NCBI GenBank assembly: GCA_032718475.1
Contig: JAUCBJ010006669.1
Location: forward strand, 1 to 64,000
Reading direction: 5' to 3'
DNA: 64,000 bases
Origin: Nemertoderma westbladi
Lineage: Eukaryota; Xenacoelomorpha; Nemertodermatida; Nemertodermatidae
Shown: positions 40,275 to 52,209 of the stretch, piece by piece
How positions within the stretch are numbered: position 1 is the stretch's first letter
Layout of the letters: each line of letters opens with the position of its first letter
The notes under the pieces: generated by a model
Database searches by the model: none
What the model was told of the DNA's origin: nothing
Seen by the model: the letters and a program-made list of their open reading frames with translations, nothing else
Position numbers and translations under genes: made by a program

Positions 40275-40964
40275 GGGACTGCTACTACAGTGTAGCAAAT
40301 GGAGGGATAGCTACTACAATACAGCACATGGTACCTAGTGAGGGGTAAAATGGAGGGACAGCTACTACATTACAGCACATGGTACCTAGTGAGGGCTGTA
40401 ATGGAGGGACAGCTACTACATTACAGCACAGGGTACATAGTGAGGGCTGTAATGGAGGGACAGCTACTACATTACAGCTCATGGTACCTAGAGAGGGGTG
40501 AAATGGAGGGACAGCTACTACATTACAGCACATGGTACCTAGTGAGGGCTGTAATGGAGGGACAGCTACTACATTACAGCACATGGTAAATAGTGATTGC
40601 TGTAATAAAGGGGTAGCTACTACAATACAGCTCATGGTACCTAGTGAGGGCTGTAATGGAGGGACAGCTACTACATTACAGCACATGGTAAATAGTGATT
40701 GCTGTAATAAAGGGATAGCTACTACAATACAGCTCATGGTACCTAGTGAGGGGTGTAAGGGGGGGACGCAGCTACTACATTACAGCACATGGTACCTAGT
40801 GAGGGCTGTAATGGAGGGACAGCTACTACATTACAGCTCATGGTACCTAGTGAGGGCTGTAATGGAGGGACAGCTACTACAATACAGCTCATGGTACCTA
40901 GTGAGGGCTGTAATGGAGGGACAGCTACTACAATACAGCACATGGTACATAGTGAGGGCTGTAA
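40275..40964. repeat. 51-bp minisatellite, block 1 (~13.5 copies)
   Basis: The unit contains GGCTGTAATGGAGGGACAGC, then TACTACATTACAGCACATGG and TACCTAGTGAG. Two units carry a GTAAATAGTGATTGCTGTAA variant separated by two repeat lengths. Period measured at 51 bp. Confidence 0.95.
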
Positions 40965-42242
40965 AAGCTTTTGTGGGATAACTGATACGTTTGCCTTGGC
41001 TGGCCAGTTCCCCCCCAGGCGCTGGAATACTCTACAAGGGTTCTCTGACTGTATATATATTACCCTCGCCCGCAAGGTACCTTTACAGGTGTTTTAACGG
41101 ACATAAAAATCATTCTGCTATATACGTGTTTTGGCGGACATGGTAAGGCAAAAAACCTGTAATGCACCAACTACCTTTCACAGCTTAGCCGTGATGATTC
41201 ATATTACGACATCTAACAGCTGGTTGCTGACATGGAAACAGCCATTAGATGCATGGTTCTTTGTTTGGCTTGAGCCAATCAGAGCGATTTTTCCTGTCGA
41301 CGTGTAGCTTTTCAGCCGATCATAAGGAGAGTGTTCAGTCTTACTGTTTTTACTTGATACTTTGTTGTTATTGCTGTCTAAGCCAGAAACACCGGCCTTT
41401 TGGGAAGAACTCTAGTAAACTGCTTAAATTATCGAAAGTATAAACTGTTACCGAAACAAATCTCATCTAATTAATCAATCTAATGAAACTTAACGAATCG
41501 AATCTTAACGCATCTTAACATACTTACTTAATTTAATTGCATTAATCATATTGTTTGTATTGTTATTTTACCGTCAGTTATTAATTGTACCTATTTGTTG
41601 ATGGAAATATTGCTCTTTGGATAATACGGATAAATCACCCAAATTCCCAATTTTCTTGATACACTACAGGTTAGAGAGACCGGTTATACATAACAATTGC
41701 GATTTATATTAATGTGGTGTGTATTGAATCCAATGTTATTTAGCAGACCCTACGTGAGTCAATTACTGCTCTCTTTATGTGTGATCAAATGTACTGACTG
41801 TCGGCAGAATAGTGTGTATGATCGTGATTGGTAACAAAGTATTTCCTAAAGAATACGCTTTATACTTTAATCATAAGCAGTAACGTTGCGTTTTAGTATA
41901 AGTCTTAGTTCTGTTTAAATAGATAAAGCGCCACGTCCTAAAGGAACTGTTAATATTTCCCGAAAGCCAATAATATCTGTCAGAGATTAATTACTAACGA
42001 TCTATCGAATAATACAGTAGGTATACACTGCAACCTTACACTGTAATAATACAATTTAAGCATCCGAATTCAGTCTCCCGGGTGTAGATCCATCGGGTGA
42101 ATGATCGCGCATGGGCTGACTTCGGCTAATGTTTTGCGTATTAGCATAAAATATTGTCGTATGCTAAAGTGGTTTTAATTAACTAGAAGACATATAAATT
42201 TTGGCAGGTTAAACTGCTAAAGGTCTTCAAAAGCGCGAACAA
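40965..42242. other. 1,278-bp unique segment interrupting the 51-bp array
   Basis: No gene seen. It is bounded on both sides by GGGCTGTAA (40956-40964 and 42243-42251), part of the repeat unit, so it may be an insertion with a 9-bp duplication. Only a weak terminal similarity (GCTTTTG) is visible. Confidence 0.45.
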
Positions 42243-42418
42243 GGGCTGTAATGGAGGGACAGCTACTACAATACAGCACATGGTACCTAGTGAGGGCTGT
42301 AATGGAGGGACAGCTACTACAATACAGCACATGGTACCTAGTGAGGGCTGTAATGGAGGGACAGCTACTACAATACAGCACATGGTACATAGTGAGGGGT
42401 GAAATGGAGGGACAGCTC
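42243..42418. repeat. 51-bp minisatellite, block 2 (~3.4 copies)
   Basis: Same unit as 40275-40964. It abuts the next array directly. Confidence 0.95.
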
Positions 42419-44236
42419 CACAGACCGACTAACGGGCACTCAGACCGACTGAACTGACGGACACACAGACCGACTGAACTGACGGGCACACAGACCGACT
42501 GAACTGACGGGCACACAGACCGACTGACCTGACGGGCATACAGACCGACTGAACTGATGGACACACAGACCGACTAACAGGCACACAGGCTGACTGAACT
42601 GACCGACACACAGACCGACTGAACTGACGGGCACACAGACCGACTGACGGGCACACAGACCGACTGAACCGATGGGATGGACACACAGACCGACTGAGCT
42701 GATGGGCACACAGACCGACTGACGGGCACACAGACCGACTAAACTGACGGACACCCACCCTACTGACGAGCACACAAACTGACTGAACTGACGGACACAC
42801 TGACCGACTGAACTGACGTGCACACAGACCGACTGAACTGACGGGCACACAGACCGACTGAACTGACAGACACACAGACCGACTGAACTGACGGGCACAC
42901 AGACCGACTGAACTGACGGGCACACAGACCGACTGAACTGACGGGCACACAGACCGACTGACGGGCACTCAGACCGACTGACGGGCTCTCAGACCGACTG
43001 ACGGGTACACAGACCGACTGACGGGTACTCAGACCGACTGACGGGTGCTCAGATCGACTGACGGGTACACAGACCGACTGACGGGAACTCAGACCGACTG
43101 ACGGGTACTCAGTTCGACTGACGGGTACTCAGACCGACTGACGGGCACACAGACCGACTGACGGGCACTCAGACCAACTGACGGGTACACAGACCGACTG
43201 ACGGGTACACAGACCGACTGACGGGTACTCAGATCGACTGACGGGTACTCAGATCGACTGACGGGCACACAGACCGACTGACGGGTACTCAGACCGACTG
43301 ACGGGTACTCAGATCGACTGACGGGTACACAGACCGACTGACGGGTACACAGACCGACTGATGGGTACACAGACCGACTGACGGGTACACAGACCACTGA
43401 TGGGTACTCAGATCGACTGACGGGTACACAGACCGACTGACGGGAACTCAGACCGACTGACGGGTACACAGACCGACTGACGGGTACACAGACCGACTGA
43501 CGGGTAGACAGACCGACTGACGGGCACTCAGACCGACTGACGGGTACACAGACCGACTGACGGGTACTCAGATCGACTGACGGGTACTCAGACCGACTGA
43601 CGGGCACACAGACCGACTGACGGGCACTCAGACCGACTGACGGGTACACAGACCGACTGACGGGTACACAGACCGACTGACGGGTACTCAGATCGACTGA
43701 CGGGTACTCAGACCGACTGACGGGCACACAGACCGACTGACGGGCACTCAGACCGACTGACGGGTACACAGACCGACTGACGGGTACTCAGACCGACTGA
43801 CGGGTACTCAGATCGACTGACGGGTACTCAGACCGACTGACGGGTACACAGATCGACTGACGGGTACTCAGATCGACTGACGGGTACACAGACCGACTGA
43901 CGGGTACTCAGATCGACTGACGGGTACTCAGACCGACTGACGGGCACACAGACCGACTGACGGGCACTCAGACCGACTGACGGGTACACAGACCGACTGA
44001 CGGGTACTCAGACCGACTGACGGGCACACAGACCGACTGACGGGCACTCAGACCGACTGACGGGTACACAGACCGACTGACGGGTACTCAGACCGACTGA
44101 CGGGTACTCAGATCGACTGACGGATACTCAGACCGACTGACGGGTACACAGACCGACTGACGGGTACTCAGATCGACTGACGGGTACTCAGACCGACTGA
44201 CGGAAACTCAGACCGACTGACGGGAACTCAGACCGA
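42419..44236. repeat. 25-bp and 20-bp minisatellite array, >80 copies
   Basis: From 42419 to about 42960 the unit is 25 bp (CAGACCGACTGAACTGACGG GCACA). From there to 44236 it is 20 bp (CAGACCGACTGACGGGTACT/ACA). The two differ by the 5 bases CTGAA, so one derives from the other. Open frames across it are periodic artefacts. Confidence 0.96.
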
Positions 44237-45258
44237 CAACCAGGTATTATTTCTTCTGTAGGGCTAAGTTTTATCTGAGCCGCTAGCGGATTAAAGTAGT
44301 GGTTAGCGAATTATAGCGATGAAACACTCTACAATGTTTAACTGCTTTTCTATGTCTGTAACATAACAATACCCAGAAGTTATCTGGCAATGTAATTTAA
44401 CAGGAGGTAATTTGTTTTCCTCCATTAAATTATAGGAAGTGAATGCAGATAATAAGGTATTACGTATGAAACTTCATTAGTACCAGAAGTATTTACGACA
44501 ATAACAATACAAAGGTTAGTTAAATATTAAATACATACTCATTGTAGTGTCTATATTGGGGAAATATAAAGATATAGATCATGCAATTACTTCATATTGC
44601 TTATTTTTGTAACGCACAAAATATTTTCTTATGTTGATTTACTTTTCCAAAATATATACTTAATTAAATAATCGACTGAAAAAAAAAACATTATAAAGTC
44701 AAATAATGTACAGTGATGGAAGGTTACCAAGGTTACCAACAAATAGAGTAGGGCAAAGTGGAAGGATAATATTAAAGATAGAGTTACAGAAAATAAAATG
44801 AATTTATTAAGGTAAAAATACATGACAATTTTACTTAGGAACATTATACATTAATTAACATAACATTGTTATTAACATAACATTACATGACATTGTACAC
44901 TATTTTACATTATATTGCGTGGTCGCCTTATTGATTTAGATTTGTTTTCTTGCTTCAGATATTTTGCATAGCATTTTGATATTTTATTCGGGTTTTCCTA
45001 ATTATAATAATATAACGTTTTTGGCGGTAAATTTAAATCCTTAGTTTAGTATTATCTGTATGTAAGTAACTATTACTTACCTATTATATTGTTTCACAAT
45101 GATGGCGGCCTTTTTTTGTGGCAGAAAGATCGTAATTTATGTTTATGGGTAAACCTTCGTCCGTCTTCTTAAGATAGAAACTTATAAAACGCAAAACATA
45201 ATAATTAATTAACTTTAAAATTTCGACATATCCAGAACAATATGATTTGGTTTTTAAA
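44237..45258. other. AT-rich region, no gene seen
   Basis: AT-rich with short ATAACATTA repeats near 44860. No gene supported. Confidence 0.5.
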
Positions 45259-45872
45259 CCCTTTGCGTACCAACACTAAAAAAAGGCGATACACTGCCGC
45301 CTTTTTCATTCTAAATAATTCAGGACCATGGTCATAATGGCGGCAGTGTGCCGCTTTTATATAATTATAACTTAACCCCCAGGGCGGCAGAGTGCCGCCT
45401 TTACATATATATTATCATGACCCCCAGCCTGTGCCGCCTTTATTTAAAACTTATCTTCTTATAACTTCTTATAACTATTGGGGCGTAGAAATTGAGTTCA
45501 TATTCGTGTATGGCAGGAAAACCTATTCTAGAAAAGTTAATTTAATATTGCTTAAAGGGTTTCCTCTGGGTTTGAGGGTATTTTAAATTACAGAATTTAT
45601 GCAATTTAACATAAATTTAGCCAATAATTTTGTTACAAATTATTATGGCGGCAGTATGACTCCCATGGGATTCAAATGAAAGATTTTCAAATGAATAATT
45701 TCGAAAATGGTTAATGAGGTAGTGTTCCGCCTGTTAGGGGAGGATAAGTAATAATGTTATACTCTTTATATAAAAATCTCCGGTACGACAAGAAAATAAA
45801 CCTTAGTCCGATCAAATATATTTTTATTTTGGGAGGAAAAATTTATGTAATTTATCTTTGATACGCAAAGGG
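45259..45872. mobile_element. piggyBac-like non-autonomous element, 614 bp
   Basis: The ends are inverted: CCCTTTGCGTACC at 45259 and the reverse complement of CCCTTTGCGTATC ending at 45872, with TTAA at 45873-45876 and a one-base-changed TAAA at 45255-45258. CCC-starting inverted ends at a TTAA target are typical of the piggyBac superfamily. No transposase is encoded. Inside are several GGCGGCAGTGTGCCGC-like palindromic motifs (45290-45440). Confidence 0.6.
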
Positions 45873-46411
45873 TTAAAGTATTCGCCAATAATTCTAAAAT
45901 TTACATGTTTCAGTACAACATTTTATATTTATAAATATATTATTTCATTTGTTCATTTTTTTTCAACTTTGCTGACTGTCATATATTGTCTTCATACTAA
46001 TGTTTATATATTATATATATTGCATCATAAATTAATGTGTTATTATCATGGCATTATTTATGATCAATGACTATAAAAACATAATTATAATTATTAAGTT
46101 ATATTAAGTCGCCCGATGGGTATAAAATATATTTCAAAATTAATCACCGGATTGTTCTTGCTATGTTCCTTTACATGTTTCTAGGCATTTAATTTAACAA
46201 TAATTATTTACACTATAAACAATTTGTAGTAAAACTATACCCTAGTAAGTAACATTATCTCTGTGAGAATAACACTGTTCTCGATTTAGTATCAACTGTA
46301 CAAGCTAAAAACACACATATCCCATTAATGATTTTTTCTAACCATTCAATTGTAAACTTTCCCTGTCAATAATTCGAGAAACTTATTCACGCATTCATCC
46401 CACCTCTTTAA
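45873..46411. other. AT-rich region, no gene seen
   Basis: No feature recognised. Confidence 0.45.
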
Positions 46412-47353
46412 ATGGCAGGTGGGTCCCGATTGCATTCTTCTCGAAGAAGCTCGCAGTCACTGAGAAGAAATACAACACCTTCGATGGTGTTGCTACTCGC
46501 CACCTACCTTGCCGTGAAACACTACACTTATTTCGTTGAAGGACACAGGTCCCCGCTCTACTCGGAACATAAGCGATTGACATTCACGATGTCTAGTACC
46601 ACTGATTGCTCAACTTGACAGATCCATTACCTCTCATGCATCACTGAATTTACTACTGACTTAAAACACATCCAATGCAAACACAATGTGGTAGCCAACG
46701 CCCACTCCGAGTCAAGCTGATCAAGATGAACCCGCTGTCCCACGTCGACTTGATACCAGTGTATCTGCGACATCCACAATAGACTATAATACCCTAGCCA
46801 ATGCACAGGCTGACAGTGTGTTCGAAAATGGCCGCTACTGCACTGCTATCTTTGGTCTCGTGCTCCGCGACATCCCATTCGGTGCTATAATGGTGCTCTG
46901 TGACGACTCTACAGGCTCACTCCGTCCAATCCTACCCAGGGAGTGGAGGTGCCTTGCTTTAGACTCTATTCGCAACCTGCTGCACACAGGCACCGGGCTC
47001 ACCAAGAAGGCCGTGGCATCCAGGTTCGGCTGTCATGTTATTAAAAGGGATATCTGCTGTTGGTGGCAGGGGTGAGTGCCATGACTGCCAAAGATACAAA
47101 ACCCATTGCCGAATCCGAGCCCCCTAAACATCCGCACCCCACCCAATGAATGCTTCAGCAACCTCCACATCGACCAGGTTGTCCCTTCCTGCCAGAGAGT
47201 GAAAGGATGATGTCAGGATGTACCTTCTCACCATCGTCGATCGCTTCAACAGATGACAGGAAGCGATCCTGATGCCTGAATCGGTTACAACAACAATCGC
47301 TAAAAACTTTATCTGTCATTGGATATCCCGGTTTGGTATCCGCTTGAATATCT
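46412..47353 (+). pseudogene. Ty3/gypsy-like pol remnant (RNase H to integrase)
   Basis: Heavily broken plus-strand frames retain a recognisable order: TYLAVKHYTYFVEGH and LYSEHKRLTFTMSS (RNase H end), ITEFTTDLKHIQCKHN (start of the connection region), GCHVIKRDI ... CHDCQRYKTHC (integrase zinc-finger end, around 47030-47110), then YLLTIVDRFNR and FICHWISRFGIRLN (integrase core, 47220-47350). Several stops and frame changes separate the blocks. The element is dead and truncated at 47354 by the LINE inserted on the opposite strand. Confidence 0.7.
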
Positions 47354-48555
47354 ACTAGTATCGGCCTGCTGCATTGCAGCTGCATTTTTAAGAATGCTGT
47401 GCCGGCTTGTCGACAAAATTGCGCCGCCACAACTCCCTATCACCCATGACATTTGCTAGATCATTCGCATCTTCAAGGCCAGTGTCCTTTAAGATGCGTC
47501 TCAAGAAAGTCATGGGCTGTCCACCATGCTTATTCACTCCATGAGGCTGCCAAAGTACAAGATTATGCACTGGCTGGTCCTCACGGCGAAAGCAATGTCC
47601 TGCAAAGCGGAGGCGATTTTGTTCTAGTGTCAAGCTTGGGGGAACCAATGAGACACCTCCAATGTTATATAGTGTCTGGTTGGAGATATGTGCATTGTAC
47701 TTGACACAATGAACCCGGCGTAGCATTCTTGTGAATGTGCCATCCAGAGATTTGGTGTCCTCAGCAGTTAGAGCCCAGCATGGACTCCCATAGAGGAGTA
47801 CTGGAACTACTGCTGCTCTAAATAATCGGACCTTAAGTTTCCGATTAGTTCTCGGTGACTTCCAAATCCTGGAAAGCCTATTCAAGGCTGCCCATGCCTT
47901 TCCCTTACGCATTCGAAGGTCCTCACCTGACTTCCGGATCCATGATCCCAGGAAACAGAAGTCGTCCACATGCTCAAGCATACCATCCTTTGAGCTTATG
48001 CTCATCCGATCAGAGACTTGCTGAGAACTTTCAAAGTTAACTGTCAAAATTTTGGTCTTTCTGGAGTTAATAAAAAGACCAACACTAGAAGCAGCATGTT
48101 ATAATGAGCTGAGGAGCCGTTGGGCTCCCTCTAGCGATTCTGAGAGTACTCCTAAGTCATCAGCAAAGTCTAGATCAGTTAGGCACTTGGCAGGATCTCC
48201 TCGACTTCTGGAGCCAGTAGGTAGAGTTATCATCACCCCATCATCATTATGATGATCTAAGGACATGCGTAGAACAAAGTCAACCACAATTATGAACAAG
48301 AATGGTGCAAGTGTGTCTCCCTGGAGGACGCCCCATAACACTTCAAATGGTTCTGTGTCACCATCAACAGTAGACACAAATGTTGCCGAACCATCGTATA
48401 CTGATCTGATTGCTGCAATAATTTCATCAGGAATCCCATATAATGAAAGTATGCTGAACATACGTGAGCGGGAGACTGAATCAAAGGCCTTGAAGAAGTC
48501 AACAAAGATAACAGCCAGATGCCTGTCTTTCTTTTTTGATATCTCTTCAATTATT
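47354..48555 (-). mobile_element. 5'-truncated LINE copy, same family as 19318-23628
   Basis: The minus strand carries RT from the palm A region (AVIFVDFFKAFDSVSRS, WGVLQGDTLAPFLF, LDFADDLGVLSE) to the same C-terminus (DKPAQHS) and 3' end ATACTAG. A one-base frame difference divides it into two overlapping frames, 48569-48099 and 48047-47388. It is nearly identical to the copy at 19874 across the shared part. Similarity stops at about 48555. It sits inside the gypsy-like remnant. Confidence 0.85.
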
Positions 48556-49064
48556 TTTCCTATCTGCATGCTCTTTTTATTCTGTGCTGCAGTACCATAC
48601 CGGTAGCCCTGAAATATATTATAATTTCTTCGAAATTATTATTAAAACATTTCTCTCCCTCAAGAAGCAAATTACATTACAAGGACAATGAACTAATCTG
48701 ATAAACCAACAATATCAAGTCCACATCAGGAGACATAAGTTCGCCAAGAGAGATGAAGAATGATGTACTAACTGACCGGTAAAAGTAAACACATGAACTA
48801 TAATAATCATAATAATGATAAACCACTGGTTATATAGTAATAAATCCAAAATCAATAATCAGAACACCTGACCAGTATTATTAGTTTCATTCCAGTACAC
48901 AAAGTATTGTTTGCTCGTGTTCTGTTTCCATACTAACACACCTCACATGTTTGCTCATGCCACAATTTGCATACCTCTCATCATCATTTATTGCTTCTAA
49001 GGTTATAAATCCTTCCTGCTAATAAAGTGGTTTATATATATTGGTCACATTATATAAAATTAAT
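48556..49064. other. Upstream region of the otopetrin gene
   Basis: No coding feature seen. It may include the promoter or 5' untranslated exons of the otopetrin gene. Confidence 0.4.
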
Positions 49065-49727
49065 ATGAGCCATTTACGCTTAATAGACCATCATGAAGGA
49101 GCTGAAGAACGTCAACATTTACTCGCCATATATTCCGGTACTGATAAATGGGAATATTTGAGGCCTCTCCTTAACACAAACTATTTCTACACCTCAAGTC
49201 TGTTCTCTTTGTGTACTTTGGTTCTCGGTATTGCTTTAGTAATATCAACAAAGATCGCTCCCCTTTCAAAATACCACCAGACCCTCTCCGAATTTGATTT
49301 GCAAAACTTCGCAATCATACTATATGTTGGTGGAATACTTTCAATGCTATACATACTGTATCGTTGTTTGTATTATAAAGCAAATCAAAGCCTCGAAAAT
49401 GTTCACCCAAAACGAAAGTTCATACAGCTTAAACTTTTCATCTTTATCTGCGTAGCTGCCAGTTTCGGCATAGAGTTACTGGATTTAATAGTTAAGTTTA
49501 ATAATGAAGATGTTTCAAAATTTCACTCAGGTACCTATGTTGCTGAGATCATATTGAGGGTGTGTTTCATGTTTCTAGAAACAATTGTTTTACATATTTA
49601 CTCCTATGTATATTTACTGCCAACTGCTTTTGGTAACTTTTGTATATCTCATTGCATAACAGTGAACTTGTTCGAATGGTTTCAGACTGGACTAAAAGAG
49701 GCTTTAGAAGACTTCCCAAGTCAGTGA
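49065..49727 (+). CDS. Otopetrin-family proton channel, N-terminal coding block
   Basis: ATG at 49065 (MSHLRLIDHHEGAEERQHLL). Four hydrophobic spans are clear: FYTSSLFSLCTLVLGIALVI, NFAIILYVGGILSMLYILY, LKLFIFICVAASFGIELLDL and EIILRVCFMFLETIVLHIYS. They are followed by a fifth region with ISHCITVNLFEWF, which matches the otopetrin H-xxATNLCxW signature. This is the first half of the N-domain of a 12-span channel that conducts protons across the plasma membrane. The open frame runs to a stop at 49727, but the real exon should end earlier at a donor (candidate GTCAGT near 49721). The C-terminal half lies at 55479-56420. Symbol withheld because the orthology to a numbered OTOP gene is unclear. 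Confidence 0.75.
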   Translation: MSHLRLIDHHEGAEERQHLLAIYSGTDKWEYLRPLLNTNYFYTSSLFSLCTLVLGIALVISTKIAPLSKYHQTLSEFDLQNFAIILYVGGILSMLYILYRCLYYKANQSLENVHPKRKFIQLKLFIFICVAASFGIELLDLIVKFNNEDVSKFHSGTYVAEIILRVCFMFLETIVLHIYSYVYLLPTAFGNFCISHCITVNLFEWFQTGLKEALEDFPSQ

Positions 49728-50129
49728 TTTTTACTATTACCAAAATTGAAGGTTATATTATAATAATAATAGAAAATTATAGAGATAAAATTATTGCAAA
49801 TAATATTACCCACAGATTTCAGTTGAACTCAACGAGGCTAAATAATGAAAAGAATCTCAATATAATCAAATTTTGCATTAGTGATAAATAGTATATATAT
49901 AATATATATATAATAGATAATAAATGATAAATAAATATGAAAACAATCTTCAGGCATTAAATTACAGAGAATCACAGACCGGGCCAGGGCCGGACAGGTG
50001 GTAGCCCCAGCGTGACAAGTAGACACAATTTCATCTCATTTCATATCCGGTATAATGCCCCGGCGGCTTTATTTAGGTAAAATATAGTAATAGTAATAGT
50101 AATAGTATCATACAAGTATAATACAGTAG
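49728..50129. other. Intronic AT-rich sequence of otopetrin
   Basis: Contains an AT-rich ATATATAA tract near 49890-49910. No gene. Confidence 0.45.
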
Positions 50130-51066
50130 ATACAATAAGAAGAGTTTGTGGGGCGAGCCAAGACCGATTCTAGGGACCGAAGGGTAACAAAGGAGACAGG
50201 AAAGTTAGAGGAGACGTGTTGCACACGGGGCTGGCAGAGTGCGAGGGGGCATTAAATGTTAAGCCATTATGCGTACCGAAGGATGACCAAGGGTCATCGG
50301 GAGCTTTAACGCCGGCGCACATATTGAGGGGGAGGCCAGCAGAGGTGGAATGTACCAGTGAGGATGAGATGAAGGGTGGCATTCTACCGCCAAGTAACGA
50401 CAAGATGAAGGGTGGCATTCTACCGCCAAGTAACGACAAGATGAAGGGTGGCATTCTACCGCCAAGTGGCGACAAGATGAAGGGTGGCATTCTACCGCCA
50501 AGTGGCGACAAGATGAAGGGTGGCATTCTACCGCCAAGTAACGACAAGATGAAGGGTGGCATTCTACCGCCAAGTGGCGACAAGATGAAGGGTGGCATTC
50601 TACCGCCAAGTGGCGACAAGATGAAGGGTGGCATTCTACCGCCAAGTGGCGACAAGATGAAGGGTGGCATTCTACCGCCAAGTGGCGACAAGATGAAGGG
50701 TGGCATTCTACCGCCAAGTGGCGACAAGATGAAGGGTGGCATTCTACCGCCAAGTGGCGACAAGATGAAGGGTGGCATTCTACCGCCAATTGGCGACAAG
50801 ATGAAGGGTGGCATTTTGCTGCCAGGGGACGATGAGGAGTTCTGTGAGGAGTTGGAAAGACCCGATTTTGGGTGGAGGAGAAGGGAAAGTCAGATCCAAG
50901 AGAGTTGCAATCGACAAGGACAGTGGGGCGGAGAATAAGATGAACTACAGGGGGGCAGTGGGAGAGTTGCCTGCTGGAAGAATCGCCCTTAGGTTGTTGA
51001 GTCGTCCAATAAGTTGGACTGAGGGGGGTGGGAATGAGGGCGATACACCCTTCCCACAAAAAATAT
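50130..51066 (+). pseudogene. Possible BEL/Pao-type pol C-terminus carrying an internal minisatellite
   Basis: The frame from 50216 reads AECEGALNVKPLCVPKDDQG then GALTPAHILRGRPAEVEC, resembling the ...E...LN.RPL...LTP.H.L.GR signature at the integrase end of BEL/Pao retrotransposons. The frame stays open through thirteen 12-residue repeats (KMKGGILPPSGD) to 50938. A second frame to 51066 reads LPAGRIALRLLSRPI. Assignment rests on one short signature, so it is tentative; other retroelements are possible. Confidence 0.4.
50366..50818 (+). repeat. 36-bp minisatellite, ~13 copies
   Basis: The unit is AAGATGAAGGGTGGCATTCT followed by ACCGCCAAGTGGCGAC. Very homogeneous, with an AGTAACGAC variant in a few copies. 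All six frames are nearly open because the unit is 12 codons. Confidence 0.96.
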
Positions 51067-51885
51067 AAAATAAATAAACGCTACTAAATCTACGCTGTAG
51101 GTAGACATTATGTACATCTGATGGGTACGGACGTACCAACGTACATAATATATAGGTGTAGGTAGTTACAATTACGTACGTCAGATGGGTACAAATGTAC
51201 CAACGTACCTAATTTACATACGCACTATTGTGGGCACTGAGGGCGCCACGTGAGGAGTTAAGGGGGGTATGTACACATACTGTAGTAGAAGGGTGCACAG
51301 TACCATAGTGAGGATTAAGAGGGGTATACATTGCGTACGTAATAAATACCAACACAAGCCGGGTCAATGGGACCAATAACACGTAATACGTACTATTTGT
51401 GGGCGCCACGTAAGGAATTGTAGAGGGTATGTAGGCGTAGTAGAATAGATCGTGTAGGCCGCACGAACTAGACTTCTGTAGCGCATAGCCCGTGGTGCAG
51501 AGTTAGAGCATTGCTACAGAGCCAGAAAGTTGTCTGGTAGGAAGCTAGTACAAGGGTAACAAAATTGTAGCTAGTCTTCTCTGTAGGCAAGTAGTGATGA
51601 ATTACTTACATAGTAATTGAGTAGTAGATAGAGTAATAGCACGTCAGTTGAGGTTGGGGAGTGAACACAGCACTGAAGAATCAGGGGTAAATTGGCACAT
51701 AGAGGGGAATACTCGTACGAAACACTGGCAGAACGCAGATAGGGGGTAGGCCATCACTGATTTAAATTAATTAAGACCATACTTAGTTATCTCTTGTCCT
51801 ACTGAGCCTTTCTAAAGCACCACCAGTCTGGTGAGAGAGGAGAATCGTTATGGCGGAGAAACTATGAAGGAGTTTATCGTATTCT
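51067..51885. other. Intronic sequence, possible LTR-like region
   Basis: Repeated GGTACNNACGTACCAACGTAC motifs (51120-51210) and two GGGCGCCACGT(A/G)AGGA copies (about 51241 and 51403). No gene seen. Confidence 0.4.
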
Positions 51886-51903
51886 GTGGAGAGGGGCGGA
51901 TAT

Positions 51904-52209
51904 ATGGTCCCGGATGATGTGGAGACAGTAGAGGATGACGGTGGGACAAGAAAGGGGTCAGGAGGGTCGAGTAGAACTATATTGCTGCATTTAGTGGCGG
52001 TGAACGGAGATATTTTTGTGTTTGACCTAGCGACCTATGGTAAGAAGACCGAGCCAAAGTTGAACCGCCTACCGGATGCGATGCAGAAGCTGGTAAGGTC
52101 AAAGACTACTATCGAGATTGGATCGGCGATACGGGGCGACGCAGAGAGGATTATTGGACCAGACACCCCGAATCTTCTGGAAATGCAGGTAGTCTACATA
52201 TGGCTATGA
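51904..52209 (+). pseudogene. Possible 3'-5' exonuclease-like fragment
   Basis: The frame reads TILLHLVAVNGDIFVFDLAT and KTTIEIGSAIRGDAERI, which resembles the central part of RNase D/WRN-type exonucleases (LLQ...V.lfD...KIG..i..D...L). The first acidic motif is missing and the frame stops at 52209, while a following frame continues with HKPMEWNKFREEYGAGLP. Retroelement-associated fragments of this type occur in invertebrates. Weakly supported. Confidence 0.3.

Noticed and set aside
40285-41075. Frames with CCNVVAVPPLQPSLGTM repeats
   Set aside because: Periodic frames of the 51-bp array, open on both strands.
42429-43769. Long frames with SVQSVCVPVS-type repeats
   Set aside because: Produced by the 25-bp and 20-bp arrays, whose units shift frame and cycle through all three.
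50170-51059. Minus-strand frames with MPPFILSPLGGR and AVECHPSSCRHL repeats
   Set aside because: Mirror frames of the 36-bp array; the only frame with recognisable flanking homology is on the plus strand.
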